From assembly GCA_024276995.1 (NCBI GenBank), contig JAJRWB010000014.1, forward strand, positions 124,001 through 188,000: DNA of 64,000 bases, written 5' to 3'. The notes under the pieces were generated by a model. It made no database searches, was not told the origin of the DNA, and was given only the letters and a program-made list of their open reading frames with translations. A program made the position numbers and the translations under genes. Shown here piece by piece: positions 62,549 through 64,000 of this stretch; the first letter of the stretch is position 1; every line of letters starts with the position of its first letter. The stretch is from Candidatus Eiseniibacteriota bacterium (GTDB lineage: Bacteria; Orphanbacterota; Orphanbacteria; Orphanbacterales; Orphanbacteraceae).

Positions 62549-63995
62549 GTCGCCCTTCGACATAGTGATCGGCCTCGAGGTTCACGCCCGGCTTCTCACG
62601 GAATCGAAGATCTTCTGCCCGTGCGCGAACCGTTTCGGCGAAGAGCCGAACTCTCTCGTCTGCCCGGTCTGCCTCGGCATGCCCGGCGTTCTCCCGGTGC
62701 TCAACCACCGCGCGGTCGATCTCGCGGTCCGCGCGGCGCTCGCGCTGGACGGGAGGATCCGCCCCGTCTCGGTTTTCGCGCGAAAGAATTACTTCTACCC
62801 CGACCTCCCGAAGGGCTACCAGATCAGCCAGTTCGACAGGCCTTTCTGCGAAGGAGGCGCCGTTCCCCTTCCCGACGGCTCGAAAATCGAGCTGATCCGG
62901 ATCCATCTCGAGGAGGACGCGGGGAAACTGCTCCACCCCGAAGGCGACGACGGCCATTCTCTCGTCGATCTCAACCGATGCGGCGATCCCCTTATCGAGA
63001 TCGTCACCGCGCCGGTGATCACCTCGCCGGAAGAAGCGTACCTCTTCCTCGTCGGTCTGAAGGAAATCCTTCTTTACGCCGGGGTTTCCGACTGCAACAT
63101 GGAGGAGGGAAGCCTCCGTTGCGACGCGAATCTCTCTCTTCGACCGCGCGGGGAGACGAAACTCGGCACGAAGACCGAGCTGAAGAACCTGAACAGCTTC
63201 AGCGCCGTGCGCGCGGCGCTTCGCTGGGAAGCGACGCGCCAGGAGAGGACGCTCCTCGACGGAAAGAAAGTGAACCATGAAACTCTTCTGTGGAACGCCG
63301 AGACGAAGGAGGCTTCGCCGATGCGCACGAAGGAGGAGGCCCACGACTATCGTTACTTCCCCGAACCCGATCTGCCCCCGCTTGTGATTGACCCATCAAG
63401 AATCGACTCGATCCGCGCGACCCTTCCGGAGCTTCCAGGACCGAAGCGGGAACGTTTCATGAAGGAGTACGGCGTGCGCCGTTACGACGCCGAAGTTCTC
63501 ACGTCGTCGGCTGAGCTGGCGGACTACTACGAGAAAGTGGCGGCGCGTTTCCCCGATCGCGCTCTGGCCGCCGCTTTTCTCACCGGCACGTTCCTCCGCT
63601 ACCTGTCGGAGGACGACACGGCGCCCGGCCTGGCGCCCGTCGGTCCCGGAGCACTGGCGCGGCTCCTTTCCCTCGTGCGGGACGAGACGATCTCCCTTTC
63701 CGCGGCGAAGAAAGTCTTCGATGTCTTGTGGAAGGAGGGGGGGGAGCCGGCCGAAGTGGTCGATCGTCTCGCCTTGAGGCAGATCTCCGATGAAGGGGAG
63801 GTGGAGAAACTGGTCGTTTCGGTGATCGACGAGAACGCCCCCCAGGTGGAGCAGTTCCTCGGGGGGAAGGAGAAGGTCTTCGGTTTTCTCGTCGGCGCCG
63901 CCATGAAAAAGTCCGGCGGAAGAGCGAACCCGTCGGTGCTCGGCGAAGCGCTTCGCGCGGCCCTCGAGAAGCGTCGGGGGGGGCGTCGCGCTTGA
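62541..63995 (+). CDS. gatB: Asp-tRNA(Asn)/Glu-tRNA(Gln) amidotransferase subunit B
   Basis: A 484-residue kinase-like subunit that activates the tRNA-bound Glu or Asp and transfers ammonia to it. It begins ESPFDIVIGLEVHARLLTESK. Zinc ligands are in IFCPCANRF and VCPVCLGMPG. The active-site region shows KNYFYPDLPKGYQISQFDRP, and the YqeY-like tail domain closes the protein. ATG 62541 gives the family N-terminus. Two runs of eight G occur near the 3' end (63737-63744, 63976-63983). Confidence 0.97.
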   Translation: MAESPFDIVIGLEVHARLLTESKIFCPCANRFGEEPNSLVCPVCLGMPGVLPVLNHRAVDLAVRAALALDGRIRPVSVFARKNYFYPDLPKGYQISQFDRPFCEGGAVPLPDGSKIELIRIHLEEDAGKLLHPEGDDGHSLVDLNRCGDPLIEIVTAPVITSPEEAYLFLVGLKEILLYAGVSDCNMEEGSLRCDANLSLRPRGETKLGTKTELKNLNSFSAVRAALRWEATRQERTLLDGKKVNHETLLWNAETKEASPMRTKEEAHDYRYFPEPDLPPLVIDPSRIDSIRATLPELPGPKRERFMKEYGVRRYDAEVLTSSAELADYYEKVAARFPDRALAAAFLTGTFLRYLSEDDTAPGLAPVGPGALARLLSLVRDETISLSAAKKVFDVLWKEGGEPAEVVDRLALRQISDEGEVEKLVVSVIDENAPQVEQFLGGKEKVFGFLVGAAMKKSGGRANPSVLGEALRAALEKRRGGRRA

Positions 63996-64000
63996 CGCCG

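Overview
The window is a 64 kb, GC-rich (clearly above 60%), gene-dense stretch of a bacterial chromosome made almost entirely of core housekeeping genes. The envelope genes (an Omp85 protein with three POTRA domains, TamB, RseP, lipoproteins with lipoboxes) indicate a Gram-negative, double-membrane cell. The gene order, the short EF-Ts, the DUF5683 and DUF4388 proteins and a selenocysteine tRNA fit an uncultured FCB-like or related phylum (for example Eisenbacteria or Krumholzibacteriota). That placement is inference from gene content only. No mobile elements, CRISPR arrays or prophage genes are visible.

Layout. 1-8.3 kb holds the end of nusA, then ylxR-ylxQ-infB-DUF503-rbfA-truB-ribF-rpsO-pnp (translation initiation, ribosome maturation, tRNA modification, RNA decay). 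8.3-13.1 kb is an accessory island: a polysaccharide deacetylase and a UbiA-type prenyltransferase on the plus strand, converging with a minus-strand pair (a TPR/zinc-finger lipoprotein and a DUF4388 protein). 13.1-20.3 kb holds asnS, two small proteins, tRNA-Phe, tRNA-Thr, glmM, glmS, ridA, tRNA-Sec, a DUF5683 protein and lepB. 20.3-27.7 kb is the heat-shock string lepA, hemW-like, grpE, dnaK, dnaJ, rsmE. 27.7-34.1 kb holds mutS2, dnaG, rpoD, two tRNAs and a strong terminator. 34.1-40.5 kb holds a zinc-ribbon protein, an RNase HI, RNase P RNA, recJ, a Rel/SpoT enzyme and pgeF. 40.5-44.5 kb holds a STAS / anti-sigma kinase / receiver cassette, then dtd, maf, yjbQ and mtnA. 44.5-52.4 kb is rplM-rpsI-rpsB-tsf-pyrH-frr-uppS-cdsA-dxr-rseP. 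52.4-58.5 kb holds a small divergent lipoprotein, a TamA-like Omp85 protein and tamB. 58.5-64 kb holds pcrA/uvrD and gatC-gatA-gatB.

Most genes lie head-to-tail with ATGA-type overlaps, so translational coupling is the rule. Clear sigma-70-type promoters with 16-18 bp spacers are visible before several units (asnS, tRNA-Phe, mutS2, rplM, dtd, the deacetylase). Non-ATG starts are common. TTG is the best-supported start for infB, rpsO, rplM and rpsI, and three genes look as if they may start at CTG.

The most unusual items are: (1) a HemW-family protein in the canonical lepA-hemW-grpE position that has lost the radical-SAM cysteine loop and the GGGTP-type motif yet is an intact gene; (2) a complete tRNA-Sec gene; (3) probable CTG start codons, the best one exposing a lipoprotein signal peptide; (4) a 153-nt convergent coding overlap between the prenyltransferase and the DUF4388 protein; (5) a structured 5' leader of about 200 nt before mutS2.
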